From Tetracentron sinense (lineage: Eukaryota > Streptophyta > Magnoliopsida > Trochodendrales > Trochodendraceae), in assembly GCA_015143295.1 (NCBI GenBank), contig JABCRI010000150.1, forward strand, positions 1 through 64,000: a stretch of 64,000 bases of DNA, read 5' to 3'. Made by a program: the position numbers and the translations under genes. Under the pieces are notes generated by a model. It was not told where the DNA came from. It was given only the letters and a program-made list of their open reading frames with translations, and searched no databases. Positions 1-11,830 of this stretch are shown here, one piece after another. The stretch's first letter is position 1; each line of letters starts with the position of its first letter.

Positions 1-1708
1 GGGGTTTGTCCACTTCAAAGACTCCAAACATTGCACCGTTTTTTTTCAAATTTTAACATTTTACAACTCCCATGATAACCCTCGAAATTGTTCATCTCCA
101 ATTTCAACTGTATTGATACAAGAGAGTATGGGAGAGAGAATGACTAGAGGTTTTTGTCCCAAGCCTAAAGATTTAACGGTTTCCACTTTCCGACCGACAA
201 AACGTTAAAACACTTCTAAAATAGTCAATCTCCTAATTTTTGAAAATACATCTTCTATATAACACGCTAAGAACCATTACTCTAGTCATGCTCATTCTTT
301 GATGCCAATTTCTAATGTGGTGCCAATTTTGTTCCTCTCCCTCCGCTTTCGTCCAAAACTCTCTCCTCTCTCTCTCTCTCTTGTTGGATTTTGGGATTAG
401 ATCTTATGAAATAAGCGAAGGCTCCTTCTTACGGTTTTTCCTTCCCATAGCCGGCCCAAGAAAGATTCACCGGAATACACCCAAAAAATGAGATGTGTGG
501 CACTTATATGGGGGGGGGGAAAAAAAATATTGTAAGTTTTTGCAAGTTCTTTGAATTGTTGACGTTATCCTTGTAAGGTCTAGGCCTATTTGAATGATGT
601 TGATTTTCTTTGCATATATCTTTAATATATTACACTCAAAAATAATACAACCTTTTTCATTATAAATATCCTATTGTTGGAGATCTTTGGCGCAAGAGTT
701 TTCCCTTGGAGAATCCAGTTTTACGAGTGATGAAAGGATAGTATAGCTTAACGTTGGATGAGGATCATCAATGTTGGTGATGTTTTCCAGAGTGTTTTGG
801 TTAAGGTGATTATCTAATACTTCCCCAAATTGATGGTTTACACAAGCATTAATTTGGAACAAATAATCTAAACCGCGGGCCAGCCATAGATTTGTAATAA
901 CAACTCACTTCTTAATCCTTTAAATGTAGATTTGATATATTTTTGGATAGGCCCACGGTTTGTTTTGTTGTTCTTTCAATTTCTGTGCATTTGTTAAACA
1001 TTTTTGGCTATCCAACATGTCTCATCTTTTCCATAAATCATTGTCTTCTGATTTATCCGCCTGTTCTTAAATTTTTAATTCATTTGATAACTTGTCTTCC
1101 TGTTTGGAATGTTCTTATCGTCAAATCGTTTGATATCACTACAAATATTTAGTATTAGCAAACCAGTTCTATAAAGTGCATAATTACTGCAAAGATGAAT
1201 TGTTGAAATATCTTTTTTTTTTCCAAATTTTTATCATTTCTTTTTATTTTAGCATTTTGAATTAGCTACCAATTTCTAACCTTTTCCTACGGCAAAGCTA
1301 TTGTAATCTAGCATTTGATCACATAGTTAAACAGTATGCATGAGGTGTGAGTGTGTGACAACCTATTGACTCACCCGCCCAATTTTCTTTCCTTTCTTAT
1401 TTGCCCTGTTCTCTTATCTCTTCCATTTTAATTTGAATTCCATATTTTGAGTACTCTGTTTTTATGGTTCACAATTTTCTCTTGCAGTAATTTTCACAAT
1501 AAAATAATATACATAGCCATACCAACATAGATTCTGTTTCTACTGCCAACCCAAATGCATCTTAAAGAGCATTTACATCTGTATGTGTCACCGAACATAC
1601 CATAGATATGCACTTAGACAAATCTGGCTATTGAAGCCTAGTATAAGACCTTAGAATTATCAATACGGAGATTATGTATTGTAAGGTCCTTACTTCAATT
1701 TGTTCATA
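1..1708. other. Non-coding, no gene seen
   Basis: AT-rich sequence with short homopolymer runs (for example a G run near 511-519 and a CT microsatellite near 361-380). Only short reading frames without recognisable motifs are present on either strand. I see no exon, RNA gene or terminal-repeat element that I can support. Confidence 0.5.
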
Positions 1709-1709
1709 C

Positions 1710-3180
1710 TAGGACTGGATCTCGGTTCGTGGGCCTAGCGTAGTCTTATAGCTGGTCGGGAAGTAGTGGAGAAGGGTTATAGATGACAGATCGGTTCTGG
1801 GGACCATGTGAGGGCTGGCGTGGATCCTTGGTTGCCCCAACACCCCCAATTTAAACCTATCCCTTTGGAGGGAGTTAACATTACAAATGACAGGGTCTCG
1901 GATTGGTTTATAAGTGGAATAACCAGTTGGGATAAAGTCTATCTTGAGAGTAAGTTGACTCAAAAGTCGGTTGAAGAAGTTCTTAGTATTCTCATAAGTC
2001 TGATGGGAGTTCCCGATCGAATTATTTGGCACTTCTCTAAATCAGGTTCCTTTAAAGTGAGCTCGGCAACATATTTGGCCAAAGTAATCATCGATCAAGG
2101 GAGGGCATCTCAGAGCGGTCATGAAGGGGTGGTAGAGAATTCTTGGAGCAAAATTTGGCAAATTCTGGTCCCTCCAAAATTACAGGTGTTCTTGTGGAGG
2201 CTGTGTCACAATGTCGTGGCAATTGCTAAAAACTTGAAGTAAAAGAAAGTCCCGGTTGAGGAGACTTGTCCTCTGTGTAAAGATCACCCAAAAACAATCT
2301 CTCATATGTTCCTATCATGCCTGTGCTCTCGTTCTATTTGGTTTGGTTCAAACGGTGCCATTAAGATCCCGAATGATGAGGCTATATCATTCACACAATG
2401 GTGGGCTAACTGGTCTAGGCATCCTCAGTTTAACAAACAAAGTCTTTTGGCCATTCGCTTTTGCTCTACGTTGTGGTTTATCTGGAAATTACGTAATGAA
2501 ATTGTGTTTAGAGGCACTATCCTGGATCCTATTAATGTTATTCAAAATCTGGAGATGTTCATTGAGGAGGTCTATGCTCCCTTAAAGAGAAAGAGTCGTG
2601 TCTGCAACGCAATGAGTACGACATGGGTTCCTCTAGAGCATGGTTAGATAAAACTGAATGTGGATGGGTTCGCTTTACCGTCTGGTATAGGAGTAGCTGT
2701 CAGTTTGGTTGCTCGGAATGAGAGGGGGTAAACTATGTTCAGATCGTGTAAACCTTTGGGGAGGGGCAGCAGGAGATGGGTGGAGGCGGAAGCAATTCGG
2801 TTGGGGTTGCAAGCACCAATTGCTCGTGGTTGGAAACAAATTATCCTTGAATCTGATTTGAAAGAAGTCATTGACTTCCTTAAAGGTAGGTCTATCATTC
2901 CCCATTGGGAGATTGGAATGATCTTGGAGGATATTCAGAAATTGGCTGAGCTCAGTGGTATAGTGAAGTTTCAACACGTGTTTAGGGAAGCCAATTCGGG
3001 GGCCCATGGTGCAGCTCAGGAAGGCCTTGCATGGAGCATCAGGATGCTAAGGGTCCTCCCAGATTCGTCCTCTACGAGAGACAGTGGGTGGGAGAGGTTA
3101 CCAGAAGTTGGGTGTACCTCCTTGAGGAATGGTTTGGTTGACAATTAATGAATTTATTCTGGCATTAAAAAAAAAAAAAT
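1710..3180 (+). mobile_element. 5'-truncated L1-type LINE, 3' end (zf-RVT and RNase H)
   Basis: This is the 3' end of a plant L1-type non-LTR retrotransposon. The translation reads, with breaks, through the conserved stretch ending GVDPWLPQHP, then the reverse-transcriptase zinc-binding domain (WQILVPPKLQVFLWRLCHN, then CPLC and H...C spacing near 2265-2310), then a plant RNase H-like domain. The RNase H part (about 2650-3050) retains the NVDG, EAEAIRLGL and ESDLKEVIDFL segments that carry the acidic catalytic residues. In-frame stops occur near 2242 and 2728. A run of A at 3167-3179 is the poly(A) tail. The endonuclease and polymerase domains are absent, as expected for 5' truncation during target-primed reverse transcription. 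It is a dead copy. Confidence 0.88.
1808..3148 (+). pseudogene. LINE ORF2 C-terminal remnant
   Basis: Three open blocks (1808-2242, 2306-2647, 2735-3148) are pieces of one degraded ORF2 C-terminus. The first holds the zinc-binding region, the second the linker with the FCSTLWFIWKLRNEIVF segment, and the third the RNase H-like domain. They are separated by stops and frame changes, so no functional protein is encoded. Assignment to the RVT zinc-binding and RVT_3-like RNase H families rests on recognised motifs only. Confidence 0.8.
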
Positions 3181-4080
3181 CAAAAGTGATCGGCTTTATA
3201 TCAGTGACAATATATACTAACATATTTTGGGTTTCTCTCATCTCCTTCCATTACTAATACACGTATGTCAAATTCCTTTTATGCTCTTAAAATCTTGGGT
3301 TAGTTTATAACCTTAACAACTAATAAATAGTTGCAAATAGAGTTAGGGTGGGTCAGGCCAAGTCTTGCTCAACCCTATGTATAAAACACTTAGACCAAGT
3401 TTAACCCTGACATTACCAACCTTTAACTAGCTACAATTCAGAACTTATAATACCCGTGTAAGTAAAGACATTTTTTTTGCACATTAAGTAAAGACATTTA
3501 ATTGTCATTTTTCTTCTATCTCTAAATGAAGGGAAAATATTAAAAACAAGAGGTATCATATGACAAAATAACCAATATTTTTTGGAACTTATCCATACAT
3601 TGAGATTGCTTACCACTGGCCAAATAAATTGGATGAATTTTCTCTTTTCTATTTGTGTAATTGGATTACTTTGGAATCCAAAAGATTATAGAAATATAAC
3701 TTTTTAATATTATTATCATGATTTTGTTATTTATTCTTATTATTGATGCATTTCAATATTTATTAACCGTGCATCGCACGAGCTACTTATTAGTTTAGAG
3801 TGAAAATGGTTAGGGTCCCATATTTGTGTATTAGTGGGGCTACCCTCCACCCCAATTGTAGATTTACTCATTGGTATTAATGGTCGTAGTGGCGATAATG
3901 AAGGAAACAATTGCGAAAAAATAATTCTCTCTCTCAAGGTCATTTGGTTCATAATTTTTAGTTGATTTATAATATAAACACCTAAAATTATCAAAAATGC
4001 TATCCCATGGCAATCTTCCGAAAATGCAAGGTGGTGGCAACAAGTGTCAACCATCTACTTGTTTTTTGTGTTTTTAACAA
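3181..4080. other. Non-coding, no gene seen
   Basis: AT-rich intergenic sequence between the LINE tail and a gypsy remnant. No reading frame has recognisable motifs and no terminal inverted repeat or RNA gene was found. Confidence 0.45.
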
Positions 4081-5779
4081 ATTAAAAGGGTAGTTGTAGA
4101 ACCCTAAAAATTATAAACTTTACAAAAAGGATCCTACATGCCCGTAAAGTTGGAAAATAATCCTTAAAACCAAGAAAAGGGTTTTGTACAAATAAATTGA
4201 TCCCAATGGTAGAAAATAGGCCGTCTGCAACTGGATTTGGGCACGAAAGAAAAAGCCCGTAAATCTAAAGTCAAAGTTAAAATGGATCATACACCACTAA
4301 AATTGGTCCATCCATAAAGAAGCCATAAACCCACCAAACGGGTCGGCACACAAACATCAAAGCCTTTATAGGTTTAAAACCACTAATGAGAGTAGGACCC
4401 ACAAGATCCTCATTTCAAGAGTTTATAAATGAGACTCAAATCAAGGAGAAGAGGATCACCTAAGGATCACAATCACACACAAAAGAGACCAAAACACCAT
4501 CACATCAAGGGAGAAACCAAAGAAGAGACAAAAATACGAGAAGAGAAGAAGAGATCAAAGAAAGCAAAATAAAAAATTTAAAGCTCTTCAAAGAGGAAAA
4601 AGCCAAAGCCAAAGCCAAAACAAGTCTTTCAAGAAAAAAGCACCTCCTTAACCGATAATGAGCTAAGCACGAAAGGAAGGATAAAACTAGTATAACCTCT
4701 AAAGAAGATCAAGCCAAAGCCCAGTTGTCGAAGAGAAAAGAGTCACGCATAGCTTTCAAGAGTGAGGAATATGCCTATCGGTCCCATATTCTCTTCATCA
4801 AATTTTCTTAATCTTTGATATTCTGACTATTAATCAGAGGGTTCATTAAGAGTGTATCATTTTAAAATATTAAATTGTTGTTTGATCCTCATTATTTCAT
4901 TCGCGAAACTTTGGGCCGATAAATTTCTGGCACGCCCGATGGGACACTCTCAACATCTAATCTTTCAGTTGCAAAATAAGATCTTTAACAACATCAATGA
5001 CTTCTAAATATACCGTTGTTGTTGCAGTCAATGTCATTTAAGGAAAGAGGAACACAACATTTTATGAATCTACATCAATTGTCAGTGATGATTGGCGAGT
5101 GATGAGTCATATGACGTTGTCCGACGCCTCTCATCTGGTCGATGCCGTTTCCCAGCACCACAAGACATGTGACAACAAAACAGTGCAAAAGATTGAGTTT
5201 GCGGGAGTGGTCATGTCCTCTAGTAGTCCTTCCAAAGCGCGGTCCAATACTGGATGGACGTCCGGATCTTATTTCGTGACCTCCTCATCTCAACAATAAG
5301 GCTCCGATGGGTCGCGAAGTCAAAGTTATCCTAACTTTTCAACACTTGCTTCTTTTCAACCAACAATGATGACAGGGACGGCATCAGTTAATCAACAACT
5401 CGCTCAAATAGCCGACGTCATTACAAGGTTGACAAAGACCATCGAGGACAAATATGTCTAAATCGTGAACCTTATTAGCCGCTTGGAATAGAATAACCAA
5501 ATGAACGAATCCAGTCAAGGGCTAACAAATCTCCCTCGGTTCACTCTCCAAGGACCTCGACATGAATGAACAAAACCGGAATACATCCGGATCAAATGAT
5601 CCGAGTTGAGATATTCATCAAACATCAATTACCTCGCTCTCTATCCAACAGCTGTAGGCAATGATTATTGGCACCATCCGCTCACAATACAAGGGTGTAC
5701 CACACTTTTCCTTACTTTATGCCAAGACATACACACAATGCATTGAACAGATGCACTTTTCGGAAAAATATCAAACACA

Positions 5780-6335
5780 AAAGTTTCAATAGTTCGATGG
5801 AAAGAGTAACCCAAAGCAACATGTTACTCATTTTGTTGAGACTTGCAACAACGTCGACACATACGGCCACTTCATGATCAAACAATTTGTGCGCTCTCTC
5901 AAACACAACGCATTTGACATGTATACCAATCTTGAGTCTGGTTCAATTGACAATTTGGATCAATTAGAGTGGGAGTTCCTTAACCGCTTCTATAGCACTT
6001 AGAGGACGATGAACATGGTGGAGCTTGCTGCTATCAAACAAAGGAAGGACGAGCTAATAGTTGACTATATCAATCGATGGAGGAACCTTGCACTTAATTG
6101 TAGGGATCACATTTCTAAATTTTCTGTTATGAAAACGTGTATCCAAGGAATGAATTGGAAACTTCTCTACATCCTAAAAAGGATTAAGCCTTGCTCCTTC
6201 GAAGAATTGGCTCCACGAGCCCACGACATGGAGTTCAGCATTGCCACACATAGGGATCTGCGAGCAAATGATTCTCCTAAGTATGAGAAGAAGCCACCCA
6301 CTGCATCTAGACCCTCCAAAACTAAGGAGGCATGA
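5780..6335 (+). pseudogene. Ty3/gypsy gag remnant
   Basis: The translation contains a gypsy gag core split by a stop near 6001: FDGKSNPKQHVTHFVE-like sequence around 5797-5850, EWEFLNRFYST just before the stop, then RKDELIVDYINRWRNLALNC and an EELAPRAHDMEF segment in the frame 6009-6335. Spacing and motif order match the retrotransposon gag family (capsid protein that packages element RNA). Stops and the absence of a zinc knuckle show that it is broken. Confidence 0.78.
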
Positions 6336-7490
6336 CAAACAAAAACATGAGTCGTCCAAGGCAAACACGCCTTAAGAAAAAGGGAAAGCCATGATAACCC
6401 TCAAGGAACTTGAAGAGGTCTCCGGCATAATCAACTATCAAGTTTAAAGTTGATTGACTTGCCACCCTCCAAAAGACCATAAGAAGCAGGGCAGGACAAT
6501 GACCCAAGGTATTATCGGTTCCACCAAGTGATCAGTCGCCCGATAATGAACTTAGCTCGCCAAGATTAGATTGATCTTGACTCAGTCACCGAAGCGGCAT
6601 CCTCAAACATGATGAATGTTGTCTTTGGATCATTCGGTCCCCTTTTGATTTCAACTTCATCTTCCACACCACTGCTTCCACTTCAAGAAACCAAGGCACC
6701 AGTGTCACCACAGAACCCAAGGCAAGTTACAACAAGACCTTATAGCTTTGGCATGTCTCATCCTACATTAGGGGCATCATTGAGCCAAGGTCAAGCCCGT
6801 TTGCCTCAACCACATCAACAACAACAACATTCTCCTACCAGAACTAAATCTGAGTCAGTTGAAAAGTCTTATCTCACTGATGACGACGATTAGACGCTGG
6901 TTACACGTCGGCGACAACGCATACAACACTCACCTCCTCCGCTTCCCCAAAGACTGAATTGAACTAGAAGAAAGACTTGACCAAGAGTTGGGTCGAAGAA
7001 GAAGAAGGCAATAAAGAGGAAGGCATTCAAGGTGCCTTTTGCTGATCCCGAGGAGATCTTCCAACAACCTCCTCATATGTCAATCACTTTTGGGGATTTC
7101 ATACCGAAGCACTTCGAGAGCAACAACTAGAATCGGCTTTACATTGTTGGGTGCTACAGGTTGAAGCTGACACATCCAAAGAATGAGTTAGTGATATGTC
7201 GGATAATCACTCCTCCACTAGAAATCTTGAAGAGGAGCATCCTAACAGAGGAGAAGACGACATACGTCGAAGAATCATTAGTACATTTGAGCCTCCATGA
7301 AGCCCTCCAACTCCCGGAGAAGACTTGGCTGACTTTAGCTTCTGTTTTGACTGATTTTAACAAGTATAAGGGAAATTATATTACTTAAGAAAAAGCCAGG
7401 GGCATATGCCTCATGCATGTTAACTATCACATTTACTTACGAAGACTTACAGCTTGGTTCTTGTCCTCACAATAGACCACTATTTGTCAC

Positions 7491-7775
7491 ATGCTATGTG
7501 AAGGAACAAAAGTTCAACGGATCCTCCTCGACTACGGGTCTGCTGTTAATATCATGCCAATTAGAATAATGCATCAAATTGACATCTCTATATACCAACT
7601 AGCTCGAAGCAAATTGGTGATCCAAGACTTCAACCAAGGGGGGCAAAGGGTCCTCAGTATGATCCGCTTGAAACTCATAATCAGAAACTTAGAGTCAACG
7701 ATGCTCCTCTATCTTATTGAATGCAAGACTTCATATCACTTACTCCTAGGACGCCCATGGCTGCACAAGATATGA
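7491..7775 (+). pseudogene. Ty3/gypsy aspartic protease remnant
   Basis: A 94-codon open frame matches the retropepsin domain of plant gypsy polyproteins. It has the active-site region ILLDYGSAVNIMP, where the usual D-T-G/D-S-G triad reads D-Y-G-S, and the C-terminal flap/helix segment YHLLLGRPWLHKI. The change in the catalytic triad and the isolation from any polymerase domain indicate a dead fragment. Confidence 0.75.
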
Positions 7776-8140
7776 GTGGTACCGTTCATGTTGCACCAAT
7801 GCTTCAAATACCACAAGGATAGTGTACAAAAGCAAGTTATTATTATTTTTATTGAAGACCTCTCCAACAAGATTTTTTTTTCAAATCGTCGAATCATACT
7901 TGTATGCTTTTGAGAGAAAATCATGATAGCCTGGTCTAGTTTGCCCCCGATTATGACATACTCATAAAATTGAGTGGGATGCGAAAGAGATGGACTTCAC
8001 AGATTGACAGTGACCACAAAGCACAGTTTGATGTTTTAGCTACTCATCAACAAAAGGAATACTCGAGTTGCGGCAAACTCATGAAGATTTTCAATCCTCA
8101 TGTGTTTTAGGAAGAGTATTAGGAAAATAATTAGAGGATT

Positions 8141-8382
8141 GAGAAGAGGACCCTAAGGTTCTCTTCTAAGCTGACCGCATTGTCCCCATGTCCCTTTTAA
8201 TCCCTATTTAACCATGGTTAAGCTTAATTAAATTAAAATAAGTATTTTTATTTTTTCTAAAAACCATGGTTAGATTGCTTAACTCTAAGGGGTAACCACA
8301 GTTGATGGATGATAAAAAAAAGGGGTTGGACCAATGAGGTCACTAGGGTCAGCTTCTAAGCTGATCCTTGGGTCCGTTTTCC
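8141..8382. mobile_element. MITE with GGACCC/AGCTGACC inverted ends and shared AACC-rich core
   Basis: The ends are imperfect inverted repeats: left GGACCCTAAGGTTCTCTTCT then AAGCTGACC, and right, reverse-complemented, GGACCCAAGGATCAGCTTAG then AAGCTGACC. The interior has the motif pair seen in several other elements in this window: CCCTTTTAATCCC...TTAACCATGGTTAAG, then, inverted, AACCATGGTTAGATTGCTTAA. No clear target-site duplication was found, so the outer limits are approximate. Confidence 0.6.
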
Positions 8383-8421
8383 AATTCCCAAATAATTATA
8401 ATATAAGATACAATGTATCAT

Positions 8422-8639
8422 GGTCGGATTTGATCTGGCTCTTGCCAGACCAAAATCATCCAACCTCCACAAAACATCCGGCATGTCGCGAGAAAAAGGA
8501 GGTAGAAGTCATTTCATTTCCTCCTAATTTTTGACTTCTCCCCATTTGATATCCTCTCCCCTTTTTATCGCCACATGTCACACTCAAAGGGGAGGCAAGA
8601 TGATTTTGGTCAGGTGAGAGCCAGATCAAATCCGACCCC
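8422..8639. mobile_element. 218-bp MITE with long terminal inverted repeats
   Basis: Left end GGTCGGATTTGATCTGGCTC is repeated inverted at the right end (reverse complement GGGGTCGGATTTGATCTGGC), and homology continues through GACCAAAATCATC for about 45 bp. The sequence ATCAT flanks it on both sides (8417-8421 and 8640-8644) and is a candidate 5-bp target-site duplication. It is non-coding and non-autonomous; superfamily not assigned. Confidence 0.75.
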
Positions 8640-8699
8640 ATCATAAGTGCATCACAATCATTATATTGGATTACCATCTCTATTCTTTAGTAGATTAGC

Positions 8700-9600
8700 A
8701 TTATTTTTAAGGTTGTCTTTTCATGTTAGGAGTCTTGAGTTATCTATTTAAATCCTCGTGAGTCATTGTAATCCCTCAAGAATTCTTCAATAAATCAGTT
8801 TTTTTATCATAACCTTGCTAGCTAATGGGGTTGCATGCTAACCGTATCTTGATCGGAAAAAAAAAATCGGAAAGATATTGTGAAGCCTGATTCATCTGTG
8901 GACTACACACGAGAGCCCACAGAGGACCTTCACCACCGGTTGTGGATTTTTTCTTTTTTGGATAATCTCAATTTCGGGGTCAACAAGGTTAGTATTTGTT
9001 CTAAAGGTTAGTGGGTTCATGCCTAGCATTTGAAGCCCATCACAACCCTTCGGGATTGAACCCAGAACTTACCCCTGTGTGGGGAGGTACACTTACCAGG
9101 ACAAGCCCAGGGTGTGTACCGGTTGGAGATGGGAACACGCCTTCTTTACATGATGCAACTAGTAGGGTAGTGGGACTCTGTAATTCAATTTCTGCAGCTG
9201 AAATCATGTAGTTACCCACGTTCCCTGCCGTCTTCAAGTCATATCTTAAAGAGTATAGATACCAAGAGGAATTCACAGGGGTTCTAGAGTGGGAGCATCC
9301 AGACGGACCAGACCCACACCCTAATAAGAATTATTATTGGGTGGTGCTACCAGCACACCATTATTTTTCTGACTATACACCAATAGGAAAAATTACTAGT
9401 CAAGACCAATTTTTTAGACCTCATCTTCTTCTTCTTTGTTGTCTCGGGCCAAAGATTTCGGCCACAGTAGGGTAGTGAGAAGTGTTTTAAAACTCTCGAT
9501 AGTATGCTGGACCCTTGGATTGAAAATCCAATGGTGCATGCATTAAGTGGGGCCATCATTTAAATCATGTGCTCTCGATAATAGGTACTATGGAGAGTTT
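8700..9600. other. Non-coding, no gene seen
   Basis: Mixed sequence with a moderately GC-richer block at 9010-9200. No exon-like frame with recognisable motifs is present and no tRNA cloverleaf could be built. Nothing further can be supported. Confidence 0.4.
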
Positions 9601-9624
9601 TTCACTTTCCTTATTATATTCTCA

Positions 9625-9870
9625 TTCCTAGCTGACCGTAGTGTCCCATGTTCCTTTTAACCACTTTTTAATTATGGTTAAGCTTAACTAAATTATGATT
9701 AATAATTTTGTTTTTCTTACTAAAAATCAAGGTTTGATGGATGAACCCCAGGGGTGAATCTTAACCGGAGTTAGTGAGTGTTAAAAAAGAGGAGATGAAC
9801 GAATGCGATTGTGTGGCGTGGTCAGCTTACAGGCTGACCGGGCAGTCCATTTCTTATTTCCCTTAAAAAT
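9625..9870. mobile_element. MITE related to the 8.14-kb element
   Basis: It has AGCTGACCGTAGTGTCCC on the left and GGTCAGCTTACAGGCTGACC on the right in inverted orientation. In between lies the same core as the 8141-8382 element: CCTTTTAACC...TTATGGTTAAGCTTAA, then ATCAAGGTTTGATGGATGAA and AATCTTAACCGGAGTTA. Boundaries are approximate and no target-site duplication was identified. Confidence 0.55.
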
Positions 9871-9938
9871 TCGCATGCCTTTGTACGGTTAATTACTCAA
9901 TAGCTTACTGAAACTGGACCGAATGGGCATATCAGGAT

Positions 9939-10331
9939 GAGAAATAGTCCCCTCGTCGGCCGAGGAGGGGACTATTCCTCGCTCTCACATAGCCGACCCT
10001 TCCAACTCCCACGGGTTAGTTTTTTTTTTCTTTCTAAAAACCAAGGTAGATTGGTGAACCCTAATGGTGGATGAATCTTAACCACAGTTAGATGGGGATT
10101 AGGAGGGGGACACATGGCAAGAAAATTGGAGCCCTCTCACATAACCGACCCTTCAACTCCCACGGGTTAGTTTTTTTTTTCTTTCTAAAAGCCAAGGGTA
10201 GATGGGTGAACCCTAATGGAGGATGAATCTTAACCACATTTAAATGGGGGTCAGGAGGAGGGCACATGGCAAGAAATTTGGAGCCGAGACGCCCCTCCTC
10301 GCGTCACCGATCGAGGAGGTGATTATTTTCC
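9939..10331. mobile_element. Mutator-type MITE with internal tandem duplication
   Basis: The termini are inverted: left GAGAAATAGTCCCCTC, and right, reverse-complemented, GGAAAATAATCACCTCC. The flanks read TATCAGGAT (9930-9938) and AATCAGGAT (10332-10340), a 9-bp target-site duplication with one mismatch, which is the Mutator length. Inside, a unit of about 151 bp is present twice (about 9982-10133 and 10134-10284). Each unit contains CTCTCACATA(G/A)CCGACCCTT, the ACCAAGG...GTGAACCCTAATGG core and AATCTTAACCACA. It is non-coding. Confidence 0.75.
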
Positions 10332-10340
10332 AATCAGGAT

Positions 10341-11600
10341 AGCCATTGATCTCCTAGTTAAGACAGTACATAGAGCACAACATTGCTTTTGTCGAAGCAT
10401 TTATGGTTGCTGATGTACATGTTTATGAACCTTTGTAGTGAAGGAGAGAGAATGCTGATACGGAAAACTTATCAATGAGAACAGCTCAACAGCTACTTCA
10501 TAAAACCAATCCATTTTGGATGATCTCTGCAAGCAGTTTGTCTCAACACTTCCAAGTCAACATTAGCCTGTGAACAGAAGCTTTCTTCTTTGTTACAAAT
10601 AAATGCATGTCCAAATTGATTCATTTGGGTAAGTTTCTATGCGGGGTCCAAAGTCGGCAACAATTTCCATTTACACCTAATTAAGAGTTCTATCCATTCA
10701 GTTATAGATATTGGTAGCCCATAAATTCATTTTGTGGTATGTACTAGATCACTTCTGCTACTGGGAAGTTGAGAATGCAAATGCAATAATAGACAAGAAC
10801 TTCATTTTTCAGATTTGCTTTTACTAAGGTCCCTTCTTTTGCTAAGACTTATAAAGCTTCAATTTGCACTTTATCATGATAGTTGTTAGAAATTTGAGTA
10901 ACTTTGTCAAGCTTTTTAACAAAATTAATTCTTACCATCATGAGATTTCAAGTCTTATAATTTTTTTACGAGATTTGAAATAATTCATTTTGCTGCATTT
11001 ATAGTCTCGCGAGATTGCAATTCAAGAGATAAAAGTGCAATACATCTATTTCTCAAAAGAAATAAGTCTCGGCAAAAGAACAGACCCTAAAGAAATTTCT
11101 TTTTTTTTTTCAAAATTTGCTTTCATCCAAGAACTTCACTAGAAAATGCTGCGAGGATGCACTTTGCAAAATCCCAATACAAATTGAAGAAAACACTGCT
11201 AAAGCTAAAAAGTGATTCTCTGTTTTCACTATGCTGCTTAAGCTAAAAGCCTTAAAAGTGATTGTACTAGATCAAAATTCAGGTAAGAAATCACCACTTT
11301 GATATGCTGCTTAAGCTAAAAAGCCATTACCCCACACGTATATGTAGAGTGATGGCTGTTTTGAAAAGAAATTCATGATTATCAATTCAAGGAAAAAATA
11401 TCACATGCAGGTCCAAACTAGTATGGGAAAAATTACCAAGAGATTGAAGAGTTGTTCAGTATTTCCGGGAGAAAAATTACTAAAATTTATCCGGAATCCA
11501 GATACTGTCTCAAAAGTGCTCAAATGTTTTTGCTTTTCTACCAGATATGACTACCCAATCATTCTTTGGTCAATCATCTTATCGTATGTTGGATGAAAAA
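10341..11600. other. Non-coding, 3' flank of PYD1
   Basis: AT-rich intergenic sequence downstream of the minus-strand PYD1 gene. A short near-repeat, ATGCTGCTTAAGCTAAAA, occurs at about 11230 and 11303. No supported gene was found. Confidence 0.45.
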
Positions 11601-11830
11601 GGAAAAAGAGAGAACTGTTGGAATCTTAGAACCACTGGTTTATTTTTCATACATAATTTAGCTTCCAAAACTAACAAGAACAGTTTTAGTCAAGGCGATT
11701 ACATTCAGCTATATCCAACTTTTCCATTGGGTTCTTCTCCCAAACTAAGCCAATCTCAACCAATATGAGAGTTAATAAAACTCTTATTTTTTAAAAATAC
11801 AGGGAAGAAGGCTTACTGCAATGGAAGATT

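Larger units (their letters stand above)
4081..8130 (+). mobile_element. Decayed Ty3/gypsy retrotransposon remnant (5' LTR region, gag, protease)
   Basis: An old plus-strand gypsy remnant. The segment at about 4081-4925 looks like an LTR/leader, with a promoter-like TTTATAAATGAGAC near 4422. It is followed by CTGGCACGCCCGATGGGAC (about 4928-4946), a motif typical of the region just after the 5' LTR in one group of plant gypsy elements. Gag homology follows (about 5640-6340) and then a retropepsin-like segment (about 7490-7775). Reverse transcriptase, RNase H and integrase are missing, and I could not find a matching 3' LTR. The exact LTR boundaries are not determined. The element is non-functional. 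Confidence 0.7.

Noticed and set aside
9001..9211. Possible tRNA-like or GC-rich coding block
   Set aside because: No cloverleaf could be drawn and the frames have no known motif.
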